Shown here: one piece after another, positions 54,444 to 64,000 of the stretch
Layout of the letters: each line of letters opens with the position of its first letter
How positions within the stretch are numbered: position 1 is the first letter of the stretch
DNA from: Rhizobacter sp. Root1238
Lineage (GTDB): Bacteria > Pseudomonadota > Gammaproteobacteria > Burkholderiales > Burkholderiaceae_C
Length of the DNA stretch: 64,000 nucleotides
Direction of reading: 5' to 3'
NCBI RefSeq assembly: GCF_001425825.1
Contig: NZ_LMDM01000022.1
Location: 1 to 64,000, forward strand
Translations under genes and position numbers: made by a program
Notes under the pieces: generated by a model
Databases searched by the model: none
Told to the model about the DNA's origin: nothing
The model's input: only the letters and a program-made list of their open reading frames with translations

Positions 54444-56828
54444 TCAGTTGCGAACAGGCTTGCCCGTTTGCAGCATGCCCATGATCCGTTCCTGCGACTT
54501 CGGGTGTTCCAGCAGCCCGCAGAAATGCTTGCGCTCCAGCGCCATCAGGTACTCCTCGCTGACCAGCGAGCCGGCATCGACATCGCCGCCGCACACCACG
54601 TCGGCGATCAGTGCCGAGATGTGGAAGTCGTGCGCGCTGATGAAGCCGCCGTCGCGCATGTTGACGAGTTGCGCCTTGATGGTCGCGATGGCGTTGCGGC
54701 CCGCGACCGGGAACAGCGTCTTCGCCGGTGCGCGGTAGCCGCTGTCGAACATCGCCTTGGCCTGCTGGATCGCGACGAACAGCAACTCGTCCTTGTTCGG
54801 GACGATCACGTCGCTCCACAGCAGGTAGCCGAGCTTGCGGCTCTCGATCGCGCTGGTGCCGACCTTGGCCATCGCGGCATTCGTGAAGCCGTCGGTCAGG
54901 AACTTCAGGATGTCGGCGTTCGCGTTCGCGGCGCTCGCCATCTCGGCCGCGCGGCGCGCGATGTACGCCAGACCGCCGCCGCCCGGGATCAGGCCCACGC
55001 CCACCTCGACCAGGCCGACGTAGCTCTCCATCGCGGCGACGCGCTTCGCCGAATACACCGACAGCTCGCAGCCGCCGCCCAGCGCGATGCCGCGGATCGC
55101 CGAGACGACCGGCACCTGCGCATAGCGGATGCGCAGCATCGCGTCCTGCAGCTTCTTCTCTTCGGGCGCGATGCCCTTGGCGCCGCTCTTCATGAAGACC
55201 GGCATCAGCGCCTCGAGGTTGGCACCGGCCGAGAACACGTCGTCCGGTGACCAGATCACCAGGCCCTTGTACTTGGCTTCGGCGATCTCGACCGCCTTCA
55301 GCAGGCCTTCGGTGACGGTCGGGCTGATCAGGTGCAGCTTCGCGGTGATGCTGGCGACCAGCACCTCGCCGTCGAGCGACCAGACGCGCACTTCCTCGTT
55401 CTTGAACTCTTCGGTGCCGGCCTTCAGCGGGTCGGTCGCGCCCGAGCCGAGCACGGCCTCGGGGAAGTGCTGGCGGGCATACACCGGCAGCGTGCTGCGG
55501 GCGATGTACTTGCCTTGCGCGGCGCTCCACGAGCCTTCGGCGGTGTGAACCCCGTCGCGTCCGTCGAACACCCAGGCCGGCAGCGGCGCCTTGCTGAGCG
55601 CCTTGCCGGCGTCGATGTCGGCTTTCACCCATTCGGCCACCTGCTTCCAGCCGGCGGCCTGCCACAGCTCGAACGGGCCTTGCTGCATGCCGAAGCCCCA
55701 GCGCATCGCGAAGTCGACCTCGCGCGCCGAATCGGCGATGTCGGCCAGGTGCACCGCGACGTAGTGGAAGCTGTCGCGCAGGATCGCCCACAGGAACTGC
55801 GCCTGCGGGTTGGTCGATTCGCGCAGCAGCTTCAGGCGCTCCGGCGCGGCCTTCTTCAGCATGCGCGCGACGATCTCGTCGGCCTTGCCGCCCGCGGGCA
55901 CATAGTCGGCCTTGGCCGGGTCGAGGCGCAGGATGTCCTTGCCGACCTTCTTGTAGAAGCCGGCGCCGCTCTTCTGGCCCAACGCGCCCTGCTCGATCAG
56001 CTTGGCGAGCACCGGCGGCGTCGCGTAGCTCGGGAAGAACGGATCGTCGGCGAGGTTGTCCTGCAGCGTCTTCACGACGTGGGCCATCGTGTCGAGGCCG
56101 ACCACGTCCGCGGTGCGGAAGGTGCCCGAGCTCGCGCGGCCCATCTTCTTGCCGGTCAGGTCGTCGACGACGTCGTAGGTCAGGCCGAAGTTCTCGGCTT
56201 CCTTGATGGTCGCCAGCATGCCGGCGATGCCGACGCGGTTGGCGATGAAGTTCGGCGTGTCCTTCGCGCGCACGACGCCCTTGCCGACCGCGGTCGTCAC
56301 GAAGGTCTCGAGCTGGTCCAGGATCTCCGGGCGCGTCGTCGGGGTCGGGATCAGCTCGACCAGGTACATGTACCGCGGCGGGTTGAAGAAGTGGATGCCA
56401 CAGAAGCGCGGCTTGATCTCTTCGGGCAGCACCTCGGACAGCTTGGTGATCGACAGGCCCGAGGTGTTGCTCGCGACGATCGCGTGCGGTGCGATGAACG
56501 GCGCGATCTTCTTGTACAGGTCGAGCTTCCAGTCCATGCGCTCGGCGATGGCCTCGATGATCAGGTCGCAGTCCTTCAGCAGCTCGCTGTGCTCTTCGTA
56601 GTTCGCCTGCTGGATCAGCGCGGCGTCTTCCGGAATGCCGAGCGGCGACGGCTTCAGTTTCTTCAGGCCCTCGACAGCCTTCGTGACGATGCCGTTCTTC
56701 GGACCTTCCTTGGCCGGCAGGTCGAACAGCACGACCGGCACCTTGACGTTGACCAGGTGGGCGGCGATCTGCGCGCCCATCACGCCGGCGCCGAGGACGG
56801 CGACCTTGCGGACGTTGAAGCGACTCAT
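54444..56828 (-). CDS. 3-hydroxyacyl-CoA dehydrogenase / enoyl-CoA hydratase fusion (FadN-like)
   Basis: 794 residues. Dehydrogenase domain first: NAD-binding VAVLGAGVMGAQIAAHLVN (about 9-27), then IHFFNPPRYMYLVELIPT and a second C-terminal dehydrogenase domain. The crotonase domain comes last (about 500-700: GLVIWSPDDVFSAGANLEAL, IRGIALGGGCELSVYSAKRV). This order is opposite to FadB and matches FadN/YusL. It performs hydration and oxidation in beta-oxidation. ATG at 56828 chosen because SRFNVRKVAVLGAG is the family start. Confidence 0.94.
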   Translation of the reverse strand: MSRFNVRKVAVLGAGVMGAQIAAHLVNVKVPVVLFDLPAKEGPKNGIVTKAVEGLKKLKPSPLGIPEDAALIQQANYEEHSELLKDCDLIIEAIAERMDWKLDLYKKIAPFIAPHAIVASNTSGLSITKLSEVLPEEIKPRFCGIHFFNPPRYMYLVELIPTPTTRPEILDQLETFVTTAVGKGVVRAKDTPNFIANRVGIAGMLATIKEAENFGLTYDVVDDLTGKKMGRASSGTFRTADVVGLDTMAHVVKTLQDNLADDPFFPSYATPPVLAKLIEQGALGQKSGAGFYKKVGKDILRLDPAKADYVPAGGKADEIVARMLKKAAPERLKLLRESTNPQAQFLWAILRDSFHYVAVHLADIADSAREVDFAMRWGFGMQQGPFELWQAAGWKQVAEWVKADIDAGKALSKAPLPAWVFDGRDGVHTAEGSWSAAQGKYIARSTLPVYARQHFPEAVLGSGATDPLKAGTEEFKNEEVRVWSLDGEVLVASITAKLHLISPTVTEGLLKAVEIAEAKYKGLVIWSPDDVFSAGANLEALMPVFMKSGAKGIAPEEKKLQDAMLRIRYAQVPVVSAIRGIALGGGCELSVYSAKRVAAMESYVGLVEVGVGLIPGGGGLAYIARRAAEMASAANANADILKFLTDGFTNAAMAKVGTSAIESRKLGYLLWSDVIVPNKDELLFVAIQQAKAMFDSGYRAPAKTLFPVAGRNAIATIKAQLVNMRDGGFISAHDFHISALIADVVCGGDVDAGSLVSEEYLMALERKHFCGLLEHPKSQERIMGMLQTGKPVRN

Positions 56829-56850
56829 GTTTCTTCTCCTTTGATGGTGT

Positions 56851-57294
56851 TTACTCGACGCGGACCCAGGTCTGCGTGCGGCCGAACAGCGGCGCGCCGA
56901 CATAGCCTCGAACTTCCAGTTTCCTGCCGCCCTCGACCGGCTTCAGGCGCAGCTTGTAGGTCTTGCCGTTGGCCGGGTCGAGGATCGTGCCCCCGTCCCA
57001 CAGGCCGTCGGTGTCGGCGCTCTTCTTCGCGCCGCGAATGATCGGCAGGCCGACCAGCGGCTGGCCCTTGCGGTCGTCGCTGCATTCGTCGCAGACGGCG
57101 TCCTGCTTCGCGTCGGGGTCCAGCAGCTTCTCGAGCTTGCCGCTGAGCACGCCGTCGGTGTCGACGATGCGCACCAGCGAGCGCTCTTTCTTCGTGCTGT
57201 CGTCGATCGTCTTCCACAGGCCCGCAGGCGTGCTCTGCGCGTAAGCGCCCGACAGGGTCAGCGTGGCGGCCAGGGCCAACAGCAGTTGCTTCAT
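56851..57294 (-). CDS. DUF2147 secreted protein
   Basis: 147 residues. Signal peptide about 1-19 (GAYAQ). The DUF2147 pattern follows: PAGLWKTIDDSTKKERSLVR, KLLDPDAKQDAVCDECSDDR with two Cys, GLWDGGTILDPANGKTYKLR and VRGYVGAPLFGRTQTWVR. The function of the family is unknown; the fold is a small beta barrel, probably binding a lipid or related ligand. It lies between acyl-CoA dehydrogenase and FadN-like genes, as often seen in Burkholderiales. Confidence 0.88.
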   Translation of the reverse strand: MKQLLLALAATLTLSGAYAQSTPAGLWKTIDDSTKKERSLVRIVDTDGVLSGKLEKLLDPDAKQDAVCDECSDDRKGQPLVGLPIIRGAKKSADTDGLWDGGTILDPANGKTYKLRLKPVEGGRKLEVRGYVGAPLFGRTQTWVRVE

Positions 57295-57346
57295 CGCGTT
57301 GTCTCTCCTGATTGTTTTTTGATTCGATCGATGGAGGCCGGGCCGC

Positions 57347-59137
57347 TCAGAACAGCGCCTCGTCCATCTCCATCAGCGGCTTCAGGCCGGAGCGCGCGGT
57401 GCGGATCAACGACGCGGTCTCGGGCAACAGCTTCGCGTAGTAGAAGCGCGCGGTCGCGAGCTTGGCCTTGTAGAACGGGTCGCCGCCGTCGAGCTTGGCC
57501 AGCGCCACCTTGGCCATGCGGGCCCAGAAGTACGCGAACACCAGGTGGCCCGCGACGCGCAGGTAGTCGACCGCCGCGGCACCCACTTCGTCGGCGTTGC
57601 CGAAGGCCTTCATGCCGAGTTCGGTGGTCAGCTTGGTGACCTTGTCGCCCAGCTCGGCGAGCGGGTTCACGAACTCCTGCATCGCCTCGTTGGTGCCTTC
57701 TTCCTCGACGAACTCCTGCACCAGCTTGCCGAACTTCTTCAGCTTGGCGCCGCTGTCCGACAGGATCTTGCGACCCAGCAGGTCCAGCGACTGGATCGTG
57801 TTGGTGCCTTCGTAGATCATGTTGATGCGGGCATCGCGCACGTACTGCTCCATGCCCCATTCCTTGATGTAGCCGTGGCCGCCGAACACCTGCATGCAGT
57901 GCGAGGTCGCAATCCAGCCGTTGTCGGTGATGAAGGCCTTGATGATCGGCGTGATCAGCGCGACCAGGTCGCCGCAGTCCTTGCGCACGTCCTCGTCGTC
58001 GGACGACAGCTCCTTGTCGAGCTGCAGCGTGGTCCACATCGCGAGCGCGCGGCCGCCCTCGGCGTAGGCGCGCGCGGTCAGCAGCATCTTGCGGACGTCG
58101 GGGTGCACGATGATCGTGTCGGCCGGCTTGTCCGGGTTCTTCGGGCCGGACAGCGCGCGCATCTGGATGCGCTCCTTCGCGTACGCCACCGCGTTCTGGT
58201 AGGCGACTTCGGTCAGGCCCAGCGACTGCATGCCGACACCGAGGCGGGCCGCATTCATCATCACGAACATGGCCGCCAGGCCCTTGTTGGGCTGGCCGAC
58301 CAGCGTGCCGACGGCGCCTTCGAGCACCATCTGCGCGGTCGCGTTGCCGTGGATGCCCATCTTGTGCTCCAGGCCGCCGCACCAGATGCCGTTGCGCGAG
58401 CCGATCGAGCCGTCGGCATTGACGTTGAACTTCGGCACCGCGAACAGCGAGATGCCCTTCGAGCCGGCCGGCGCCTCCGGGAGGCGCGCCAGCACCAGGT
58501 GGATGATGTTCTCGGCCAGGTCGTGCTCGCCGGCCGAGATGAAGATCTTGTTGCCGGTCAGCTTGTAGCTGCCATCGGCTTGCGGCTCTGCCTTGGTGCG
58601 CAGCAGGCCGAGGTCGGTGCCGCAGTGCGGCTCGGTCAGGCACATCGTGCCGGTCCACACGCCGCTGGTCAGCTTCGGCAGGTACAGCGCCTTCTGCGCG
58701 TCGGTGCCGTGCGCATGCAGCGCCTCGTAGGCGCCGTGCGACAGGCCGGGGTACATGGTCCAGGCCTGGTTGGCCGAATTCAGCATCTCGTAGAAACACT
58801 GGTTCACGACGTGCGGCAGGCCCTGGCCGCCGAAGGCCGGGTCGCAGCTCAGCGCCGGCCAGCCGCCTTCGACGTACTGCGCGTAGGCTTCCTTGAAGCC
58901 CTTCGGCGCGGTGACCTCGTGCGTGGTCTTGTCGAGCCTGCAGCCTTCTTCATCGCCGCTCTGGTTCAGCGGGAACACCACCTGCGATGCGAACTTGCCG
59001 CCCTCTTCGAGCACGGCGTTGATCGTGTCGAGGTCGATGTCGGCATGCGCCGGCAAGGCCTTCAGCTCGTCGACCACGTTCAGCACTTCGCTCATCAGGA
59101 ACTGCATGTCACGCAACGGAGGGGTGTACTGAGCCAT
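57347..59137 (-). CDS. Acyl-CoA dehydrogenase (C-terminal extended type)
   Basis: 596 residues. Acyl-CoA dehydrogenase N, middle and C domains (TGTMCLTEPHCGTDLGLLRT near 160-180 for FAD/substrate binding; MQVFGGHGYIKEWGMEQYVR; RDARINMIYEGTNTIQSLDL). A C-terminal acyl-CoA dehydrogenase extension of about 120 residues makes it longer than the usual 380-residue enzymes and typical of the FadE5/DmdC-like class. It performs the first oxidation of acyl-CoA, passing electrons to ETF. Second gene of the operon, 35 bases after the TetR gene. Confidence 0.94.
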   Translation of the reverse strand: MAQYTPPLRDMQFLMSEVLNVVDELKALPAHADIDLDTINAVLEEGGKFASQVVFPLNQSGDEEGCRLDKTTHEVTAPKGFKEAYAQYVEGGWPALSCDPAFGGQGLPHVVNQCFYEMLNSANQAWTMYPGLSHGAYEALHAHGTDAQKALYLPKLTSGVWTGTMCLTEPHCGTDLGLLRTKAEPQADGSYKLTGNKIFISAGEHDLAENIIHLVLARLPEAPAGSKGISLFAVPKFNVNADGSIGSRNGIWCGGLEHKMGIHGNATAQMVLEGAVGTLVGQPNKGLAAMFVMMNAARLGVGMQSLGLTEVAYQNAVAYAKERIQMRALSGPKNPDKPADTIIVHPDVRKMLLTARAYAEGGRALAMWTTLQLDKELSSDDEDVRKDCGDLVALITPIIKAFITDNGWIATSHCMQVFGGHGYIKEWGMEQYVRDARINMIYEGTNTIQSLDLLGRKILSDSGAKLKKFGKLVQEFVEEEGTNEAMQEFVNPLAELGDKVTKLTTELGMKAFGNADEVGAAAVDYLRVAGHLVFAYFWARMAKVALAKLDGGDPFYKAKLATARFYYAKLLPETASLIRTARSGLKPLMEMDEALF

Positions 59138-59172
59138 CGAAAAACTCCTGGGAAAGAATGGGAAAGTGAGGG

Positions 59173-59883
59173 TCAGCGGCGCGCGGCGCGCACCGGCTTG
59201 TCGGGGGTGGCGGCCGCATCGACCGCGTAGTAGCTGACGACCCGCTCGAACGCATGGCGGGCGCGGTCGAGCGCGCCGGGGATGCGCAGGAAGCGCGCGT
59301 CGTGGTGCAGCGCGAGGATCAGGCCGTGGATCTCGAACAGCATCTGCAGCGGGTCGGTGTCGGGTCGCAGCTGGCCCTCGTCGACCGCAATGCGGATCGC
59401 CTTCTCGAGCGCGGTGTGCCAGGCCTGCACCATGGTCGCGAGCGCATCGCGCACGGGACCCGGCCGGTCGTCGAACTCGACCGCGCCGCTGATGTAGATG
59501 CAGCCCGAATCCAGCTCGATCGACACCCGCTTGACCCAGCGCTCGAACAGCGCGCGCAAGCGGGGCAAACCCCTGGCCTCGCGCACAGCAGGGAAAAACA
59601 CTTCTTCCTCGAACTTGGCGTGATACTCGCGGATCACGGAGATCTGCAGTTCCTCACGGGAGCCGAAGTGCGCGAAGACGCCGGACTTGCTCATCTGCGT
59701 GACCTCGGCCAGCGCCCCGATCGACAGGCCTTCCAGCCCCATCGATGACGCCAGGCCGAGCGCGGCTTCGAGAATCGTCGCCCGCGTCTGCTGGCCCTTC
59801 TGCAGGGTCTTCGAGACATCGCGGGATGCGCGGCCGGTGACGGTCGCTGCCATGTTCACGGGTGTATCGGTTGTGTCGCTCAC
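59173..59883 (-). CDS. TetR-family regulator of the fatty-acid operon
   Basis: 236 residues from a GTG at 59883, 11 bases from the operator palindrome at 59895. The HTH domain is about 28-75 (RATILEAALGLASSMGLEGL, then SKSGVFAHFGSREEL), with a ligand domain after it (TetR_C type: AWHTALEKAIRIAVDEGQLR). It heads the nine-gene beta-oxidation operon. By analogy with FadR/PsrA/LiuQ-type TetR proteins the ligand would be an acyl-CoA. An in-frame ATG further in would cut into the N-terminus but leave the HTH intact. Confidence 0.9.
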   Translation of the reverse strand: MSDTTDTPVNMAATVTGRASRDVSKTLQKGQQTRATILEAALGLASSMGLEGLSIGALAEVTQMSKSGVFAHFGSREELQISVIREYHAKFEEEVFFPAVREARGLPRLRALFERWVKRVSIELDSGCIYISGAVEFDDRPGPVRDALATMVQAWHTALEKAIRIAVDEGQLRPDTDPLQMLFEIHGLILALHHDARFLRIPGALDRARHAFERVVSYYAVDAAATPDKPVRAARR

Positions 59884-59894
59884 GGTGCATCCAC

Positions 59895-59918
59895 AAAATC
59901 GAACGGTCGTTCTATTTT
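59895..59918. promoter_or_regulatory. TetR operator palindrome
   Basis: AAAAT-C-GAACG-GT-CGTTC-T-ATTTT: a 24-base palindrome with only one mismatched pair, right upstream of the TetR gene start. GAACG/CGTTC half-sites are typical of TetR regulators of fatty-acid or branched-chain degradation in betaproteobacteria. Autoregulation of the operon is likely. The gap 59884-60159 has no gene besides this site; it also serves the divergent HNH gene. Confidence 0.75.
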
Positions 59919-60159
59919 GCAGGTTCCGCGCAGATCACGCGCTGCTATTTCGAGCAAGCCGTCTGTTTTTATAGGGTTTAGTGCCTAGAAAGCGACGACG
60001 ACGACGGCCGCCCAGGGTTAACCCGAGCCATGGGTTATCGCCGCTTCCGGTGATCCGCGTGTGACAGCGTGTCCTTGTGGCGCCGATGCACTGCAGTATT
60101 CGCGCCACGGTTGAGCGAAATGCAGTGAATGGATTACGCTCCGAGGAAGGAGATCATCC

Positions 60160-60717
60160 GTGGAAGTGCTCCAGCTCGATGTGTCCGGCCGGCCTCAGTC
60201 GTGGATTTCAGCGAAGGAGGCCGCCGTCATCTACGCCAGCGACGGCGTCGCGTGGACGCTGGGCGATGCGTTCTACGTGCTGCGCGGTGGCATGCAGCGC
60301 CGCACCGGGCTGCAATCGCGCATCGAGGTGCACCCGATCATCGCGGTGCGCGGCGCGGTTCCGAGCCGGGCCTGGCGCCAGACGCCGGCGCTCTCCAATC
60401 CCAAGCTCTTCGCGCGCGACCGGCAGGTGTGCGCCTATTGCGCTGGGCGCTTCCACATGGACGACCTGACCCGCGAGCACATCATCCCGACCTCGCGCGG
60501 CGGCGTCGACAGCTGGATGAACTGCATCACTGCCTGCCGCGCCTGCAACGGGCACAAGGGCAACCGGATGCCGGAAGAAGCGCACATGTCGCTGATGTAC
60601 CTGCCCTACGTGCCGAGCCTGCACGAGGACATGATCCTGCGCGGCCGGCGCATACTGGCCGACCAGATGGAGTTCCTGCTCGCGAGCGTTCCGCGACATA
60701 GTCGACTGCGAGCCTGA
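60160..60717 (+). CDS. HNH endonuclease
   Basis: 185 residues from the GTG at 60160, preceded by GAGGAAGGAG. HNH fold with zinc Cys pairs: CAYCAGRFHMDDLTREHIIP and CRACNGHKGNRM, and the catalytic His in EHIIPTSRGG. Homologues of this type stand alone in many Burkholderiales chromosomes, so a housekeeping (DNA or RNA repair) role is as likely as defence. No partner gene is visible. Confidence 0.9.
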   Translation: MEVLQLDVSGRPQSWISAKEAAVIYASDGVAWTLGDAFYVLRGGMQRRTGLQSRIEVHPIIAVRGAVPSRAWRQTPALSNPKLFARDRQVCAYCAGRFHMDDLTREHIIPTSRGGVDSWMNCITACRACNGHKGNRMPEEAHMSLMYLPYVPSLHEDMILRGRRILADQMEFLLASVPRHSRLRA

Positions 60718-60799
60718 CTTCCGCTTTCTTTACATCGCCGCCGCGGAACTCGCCGCCCGGCCGACTCGTCCATGCAGATGAGTAACGAGGAGTGACCCC

Positions 60800-61300
60800 A
60801 TGAACAAGCTTTTGATCGCCGTGGCCGTGGCCGCCACCTTGAGTGCCTGCGCCACCAGCAGCCCCGATGTCGTCTCGCGCAATGAAGCGCAGCGGCTGTC
60901 GCAGATCCAGGATGCCACCGTGCTGTCGGTGCGGCCGGTCGTGATCGACGGCTCGCAATCCGGTGCCGGCGCGGTGACCGGCGGCGTGGTCGGCGGCATC
61001 GCCGGTGCATCGGTCGGCGGGCATCGCGAGGCGGTCGCCGTTGGCGTGCTGGCCGCGGTGGCCGGCGCGGTGGTCGGCAACGCGATCGAGCGTGCCGGCA
61101 CCCGCGAAGAGGCGCTCGAGATCCTGGTGCAACTGCGCAACGGCGAACGCCGCTCGATCGTGCAGGCCAAGGGCAACGAGACGCTGACCCCGGGCGAACC
61201 GGTGATCCTGGTGTCGACGAACGGCAAGACGCGCGTGATGCGCGCCCCGGCCGTCACGCAGCCTGCACCGGTGCCGGCCGCCCCGTCGACCCAGGGCTGA
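60800..61300 (+). CDS. Glycine-zipper outer membrane lipoprotein (SlyB-like)
   Basis: 166 residues. Lipobox LSAC (Cys17). Glycine zipper GAGAVTGGVVGGIAGASVGG then VAGAVVGNAIERAG, the Rick_17kDa/2TM pattern that spans a membrane. C-terminal Pro/Ala-rich tail. Such lipoproteins (SlyB, PcP) stabilise the outer membrane. Clean ribosome site GAGG at 60790, ten bases upstream. Confidence 0.88.
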   Translation: MNKLLIAVAVAATLSACATSSPDVVSRNEAQRLSQIQDATVLSVRPVVIDGSQSGAGAVTGGVVGGIAGASVGGHREAVAVGVLAAVAGAVVGNAIERAGTREEALEILVQLRNGERRSIVQAKGNETLTPGEPVILVSTNGKTRVMRAPAVTQPAPVPAAPSTQG

Positions 61301-61330
61301 GGCGCTCGAAGCTGAAGCGCCTGCGCCGGG

Positions 61331-62929
61331 TCAGCTGCGCAGGCGGGTCAGCAGCCCGGCGGTCGAGCCGTCGAGCCCCGCGGTGTCGCCGGACGCGAGC
61401 CGCGGCAGCAATTCGTTGCACAGCGCCTTGCCGAGCTCGACCCCCCACTGGTCGAAGCTGTTGATGCGCCACAGCAGGCCGCTGACGAACACCCGGTGCT
61501 CGAACAGCGCGATGAGCGACCCGAGGCTGCGCGGTGTCAGCTCGTCGAGCAGCAGCGTCGTGCTGGGCCGGTTGCCAGGAAACGTGCGGTGCTTCGCGAG
61601 CGTCAGCGGATCGAGCGTGGCCGATGCCGTCGGCGCCTTCTCCTTCATCGCCTGTTCGGTGGTCTTGCCGACCATCAGCGCCTGCGCCTGTGCGAGCCCG
61701 TTGGCCAGCAGCTTGGTGTGCAGGTCGCTCAGCGAATGCGTCGGCCGCTTGACGAGCAGGAACTCGACCGGGATCACGTCGGTGCCCTGGTGCAGCATCT
61801 GGAAGTAGGCGTGCTGCCCGTTGGTGCCGGGCTCGCCCCAGACGACCGGGCTGGTGCCGAACGGCAGCGCTTCGCCGTCGATGTCGACACGCTTGCCGTT
61901 GCTTTCCATCTCCAGTTGCTGCAGGTAGGCCGGCAGCCGCTTCAGGCCCTGGTGGTACGGCGCCATGCTGCGGCTGGTGAAGCGGTGGAAGTTGCGGTAC
62001 CAGACGTCGATCAGGCCTTGCAGCACCGGCAGGTTCTTTTCGAGCGGCGCCTGCGCGAAATGCTGGTCCATCGCATGCGCGCCGGCCAGCAGGCCGCGGA
62101 AGTTGTCGGCGCCGATGGCCAGCGCGATCGGCAGCCCGATCGCCGACCACAGCGAGTAGCGCCCGCCGACCCAGTCCCAGAAGCCGAAGGTGGTGGTGAT
62201 GCCGAACTCGGCCGCCGCGCGCACGTTGGTGGTGGTCGCGACGAAGTGCTTGTGGATCTCTTCGCCGCCCTGCGCGAGGAACCAGGCCTTCGCGGCGTGC
62301 GCATTGGCCATCGTCTCCTGCGTCGTGAAGGTCTTGCTCGCGACGATGAAGAGCGTTTCCTGCGGTTTCAGCCGGCGCAGCACCGGCGCGATGTCGTGGC
62401 CGTCGACGTTCGAGACGAAGTGGAACGTGATCCCCGGATGGACGAAGGTGTCCAGCGCCGGCACCACCATCTGCGGGCCGAGGTCGGAACCGCCGATGCC
62501 GATGTTGACGACATGGCGGATGCCGCTGGCCGCGGTGTCGCGCACCGTCTCGGCGTAGGCGAGCATTGCGTCGAGCACCGCATGCACCTCGCGGCCGAAC
62601 GGCGACGCGCCTTCGGGCGCGCGCAGCGCCACGTGCTGCACCGCCCGCCCTTCGGTGACGTTGACCGGGTCGCCGCGCAGCATCGCATCGCGCTGCGACT
62701 CGATCCCGCATTCGCGCGCCAGGTCGACGAGGAACTTCAGCGTCGCGGTGTCGACGCGGTTCTTCGACAGGTCGGCGAAGATCTCCGGCGCCTCGACGCT
62801 CAGCGACGCGAAGCGGTTCGCGTCGCGCGCGAACGCCTCGCGGATGTCGAAGTCGCGGCCGTGCGCCTCGAAATGGCCCGACAGCGCGGCCCAGGCCGAC
62901 GTGCGATCGCAGCGCGGGAAGCTGCTCAT
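61331..62929 (-). CDS. pgi: Glucose-6-phosphate isomerase
   Basis: 532 residues, within the usual 530-550. Signatures: [18 protein letters not shown], sugar-phosphate loop [13 protein letters not shown] and the C-terminal pattern [18 protein letters not shown]. Interconverts glucose-6-P and fructose-6-P. The ATG at 62929 overlaps the tal stop by 4 bases, so the two are co-translated in a pentose phosphate/glycolysis pair. Confidence 0.97.
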   Translation of the reverse strand: MSSFPRCDRTSAWAALSGHFEAHGRDFDIREAFARDANRFASLSVEAPEIFADLSKNRVDTATLKFLVDLARECGIESQRDAMLRGDPVNVTEGRAVQHVALRAPEGASPFGREVHAVLDAMLAYAETVRDTAASGIRHVVNIGIGGSDLGPQMVVPALDTFVHPGITFHFVSNVDGHDIAPVLRRLKPQETLFIVASKTFTTQETMANAHAAKAWFLAQGGEEIHKHFVATTTNVRAAAEFGITTTFGFWDWVGGRYSLWSAIGLPIALAIGADNFRGLLAGAHAMDQHFAQAPLEKNLPVLQGLIDVWYRNFHRFTSRSMAPYHQGLKRLPAYLQQLEMESNGKRVDIDGEALPFGTSPVVWGEPGTNGQHAYFQMLHQGTDVIPVEFLLVKRPTHSLSDLHTKLLANGLAQAQALMVGKTTEQAMKEKAPTASATLDPLTLAKHRTFPGNRPSTTLLLDELTPRSLGSLIALFEHRVFVSGLLWRINSFDQWGVELGKALCNELLPRLASGDTAGLDGSTAGLLTRLRS

Positions 62930-63876
62930 TTCAGCCCTTCGATCAGCTTGTCGAGCTTGCCGGCGTCGACCGCGAAGGCGCGGATGCCTTCGGCCAGTTT
63001 CTCGGTGGCCATCGCGTCTTCGTTCAGCGCGAAGCGGAAGCTCGGCTCGTTGAAGGTGGCCGCATGCAGCGTCGCGGCCTTGGCCTTCGCCGGGTCGAGC
63101 TGGCGCGTGATCGGTTCTTCGCTCGCCTGCATCTGCGCGAGCAGTTCGGGGCTGATCGTCAGCAGGTCGCAGCCGGCCAGCGCGGTGATCTGGCCGACGT
63201 TGCGGAAGCTCGCGCCCATCACCTCGGTGGCGATGCCGAACTTCTTGAAGTAGTTGTAGATGTGGGCCACCGACTTGACGCCGGGGTCGTTGGCGCCGGC
63301 GTTCGCGGCTTCGTCCCACTGGCTGCCGGCCGACTTCTTGTACCAGTCGTAGATGCGGCCGACGAAGGGCGAGATCAGCTTGACGCCCGCATCGCCGCAG
63401 GCCACCGCCTGGCAGAACGAGAACAGCAGCGTCAGGTTGCAGTTGATGCCGTCGCGCTGCAGGATGCGCGCCGCCTGGATGCCTTCCCAGGTGGACGCCA
63501 GCTTGATCAGCACCCGCTCGCGGCCGATGCCCGCGGCTTCGTACAACTCGATGATGCGGCGCGCCCGCGCGACGCTGCAGGCGGTGTCGAAGCTCAGCCG
63601 TGCGTCGACCTCGGTCGAGACGCGACCCGGCACCACTTTCAGGATCTCCTGGCCGAAGCGCACCAGCACCTGGTCGACGATGCCTTCGAGCGGCAGGCTC
63701 TTGTGCTGGGCCACCGTCTCCTTCAGCAGCGGCGCGTAGTCGGCGTGCTGCACCGCTTTCAGGATCAGCGACGGGTTGGTGGTCGCGTCTTTCGGCGCGA
63801 ACTGCGCCAGTTGCTTGAAGTTGCCCGTGTCGGCGACAACGGCGGTGTACTGCTTGAGCTGGTCGATTTGATTCAT
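62926..63876 (-). CDS. tal: Transaldolase (type A)
   Basis: 316 residues, the E. coli TalB length. Schiff-base Lys in [13 protein letters not shown] near 125; N-terminal [11 protein letters not shown] and C-terminal [12 protein letters not shown] are typical. Moves dihydroxyacetone units between sugar phosphates. Its promoter lies in 63877-64000, which is otherwise empty of features I can support. Confidence 0.96.
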   Translation of the reverse strand: MNQIDQLKQYTAVVADTGNFKQLAQFAPKDATTNPSLILKAVQHADYAPLLKETVAQHKSLPLEGIVDQVLVRFGQEILKVVPGRVSTEVDARLSFDTACSVARARRIIELYEAAGIGRERVLIKLASTWEGIQAARILQRDGINCNLTLLFSFCQAVACGDAGVKLISPFVGRIYDWYKKSAGSQWDEAANAGANDPGVKSVAHIYNYFKKFGIATEVMGASFRNVGQITALAGCDLLTISPELLAQMQASEEPITRQLDPAKAKAATLHAATFNEPSFRFALNEDAMATEKLAEGIRAFAVDAGKLDKLIEGLK

Positions 63877-64000
63877 GGCAAGACGCTGTTGAGCACAGGA
63901 ACGAAATTAGAACCCGGCCGACGTGACACATGCGCACGCGACCCTCGGTTTGTTGTCGGAACGTAACTCGAAGTTCCGCACACCGCATGATGCACCTTCG

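Noticed and set aside
60160-60717. HNH endonuclease as part of a restriction or defence system
   Set aside because: No methyltransferase or other partner nearby; similar solitary genes are common in this bacterial order.

Overview
The window is GC-rich DNA, densely coded and with many 4-base ATGA/GTGA gene overlaps. It looks like the chromosome of a betaproteobacterium of the Burkholderiales, probably near the Rubrivivax/Methylibium/Rhizobacter group. This placement rests on gene content, operon style, the class A RNase P RNA and the dispersed GC-rich intergenic repeats; no rRNA or marker comparison was possible. I see no rRNA, tRNA, CRISPR array or transposase.

Left part (1-13.2 kb): a partial lipoprotein with a c-type haem motif, a TPR/O-GlcNAc-transferase-like (SPINDLY) glycosyltransferase coupled to a LacI regulator, then a compact plus-strand operon atzF-atzG-atzE-atzH-gntR for the last steps of carboxybiuret/allophanate breakdown. 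Next come a FecR-domain protein, a haem-binding DUF3365-HAMP membrane sensor and a soluble Ser/Thr kinase, which may form one signalling set.

Island (13.2-25.3 kb): a minus-strand block whose composition and codon use look less GC-biased than the flanks. It encodes DruA (DUF4338), a ~955-residue protein resembling the DruH/STY4851 family, an unrecognised 360-residue protein, and a giant DUF1998 helicase (DruE-like) split by a frameshift near 16,500. This is a Druantia-like anti-phage locus with an unusual gene set. A Fic AMPylase gene lies next to it.

Nitrogen uptake region (25.3-34.1 kb): a nine-gene minus-strand operon interleaves a BMP/nucleoside-type ABC importer with a nitrate/taurine-type ABC importer and two isochorismatase-fold cysteine hydrolases. 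One hydrolase matches biuret hydrolase at its catalytic and specificity residues. Biuret hydrolase makes allophanate, the substrate of AtzF at 5 kb, and near-identical palindromes (CTTGyATACAwG) precede both operons. The two loci therefore probably form one biuret/triuret-type nitrogen scavenging regulon.

Right part (34.4-64 kb): alpha-carbonic anhydrase, a Bcr/CflA drug exporter, a degenerate HD-GYP protein, rnpB, an NYN nuclease, pyrC, a glutamate/aspartate ABC importer (gltIJKL) with a second binding protein and a LysR regulator, an ATM1-type exporter, a thioesterase and an ornithine-cyclodeaminase family enzyme. Then comes a nine-gene TetR-headed fatty-acid beta-oxidation operon (50-60 kb) with a clear operator palindrome, an HNH endonuclease, a glycine-zipper lipoprotein, and coupled tal-pgi. 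Two families of dispersed repeats lie between genes: a CTTCGACAGGCTCAG stem-loop family (three sites) and a ~90-100 bp structured element (three sites), the latter always just after a stop codon and in the sense direction.
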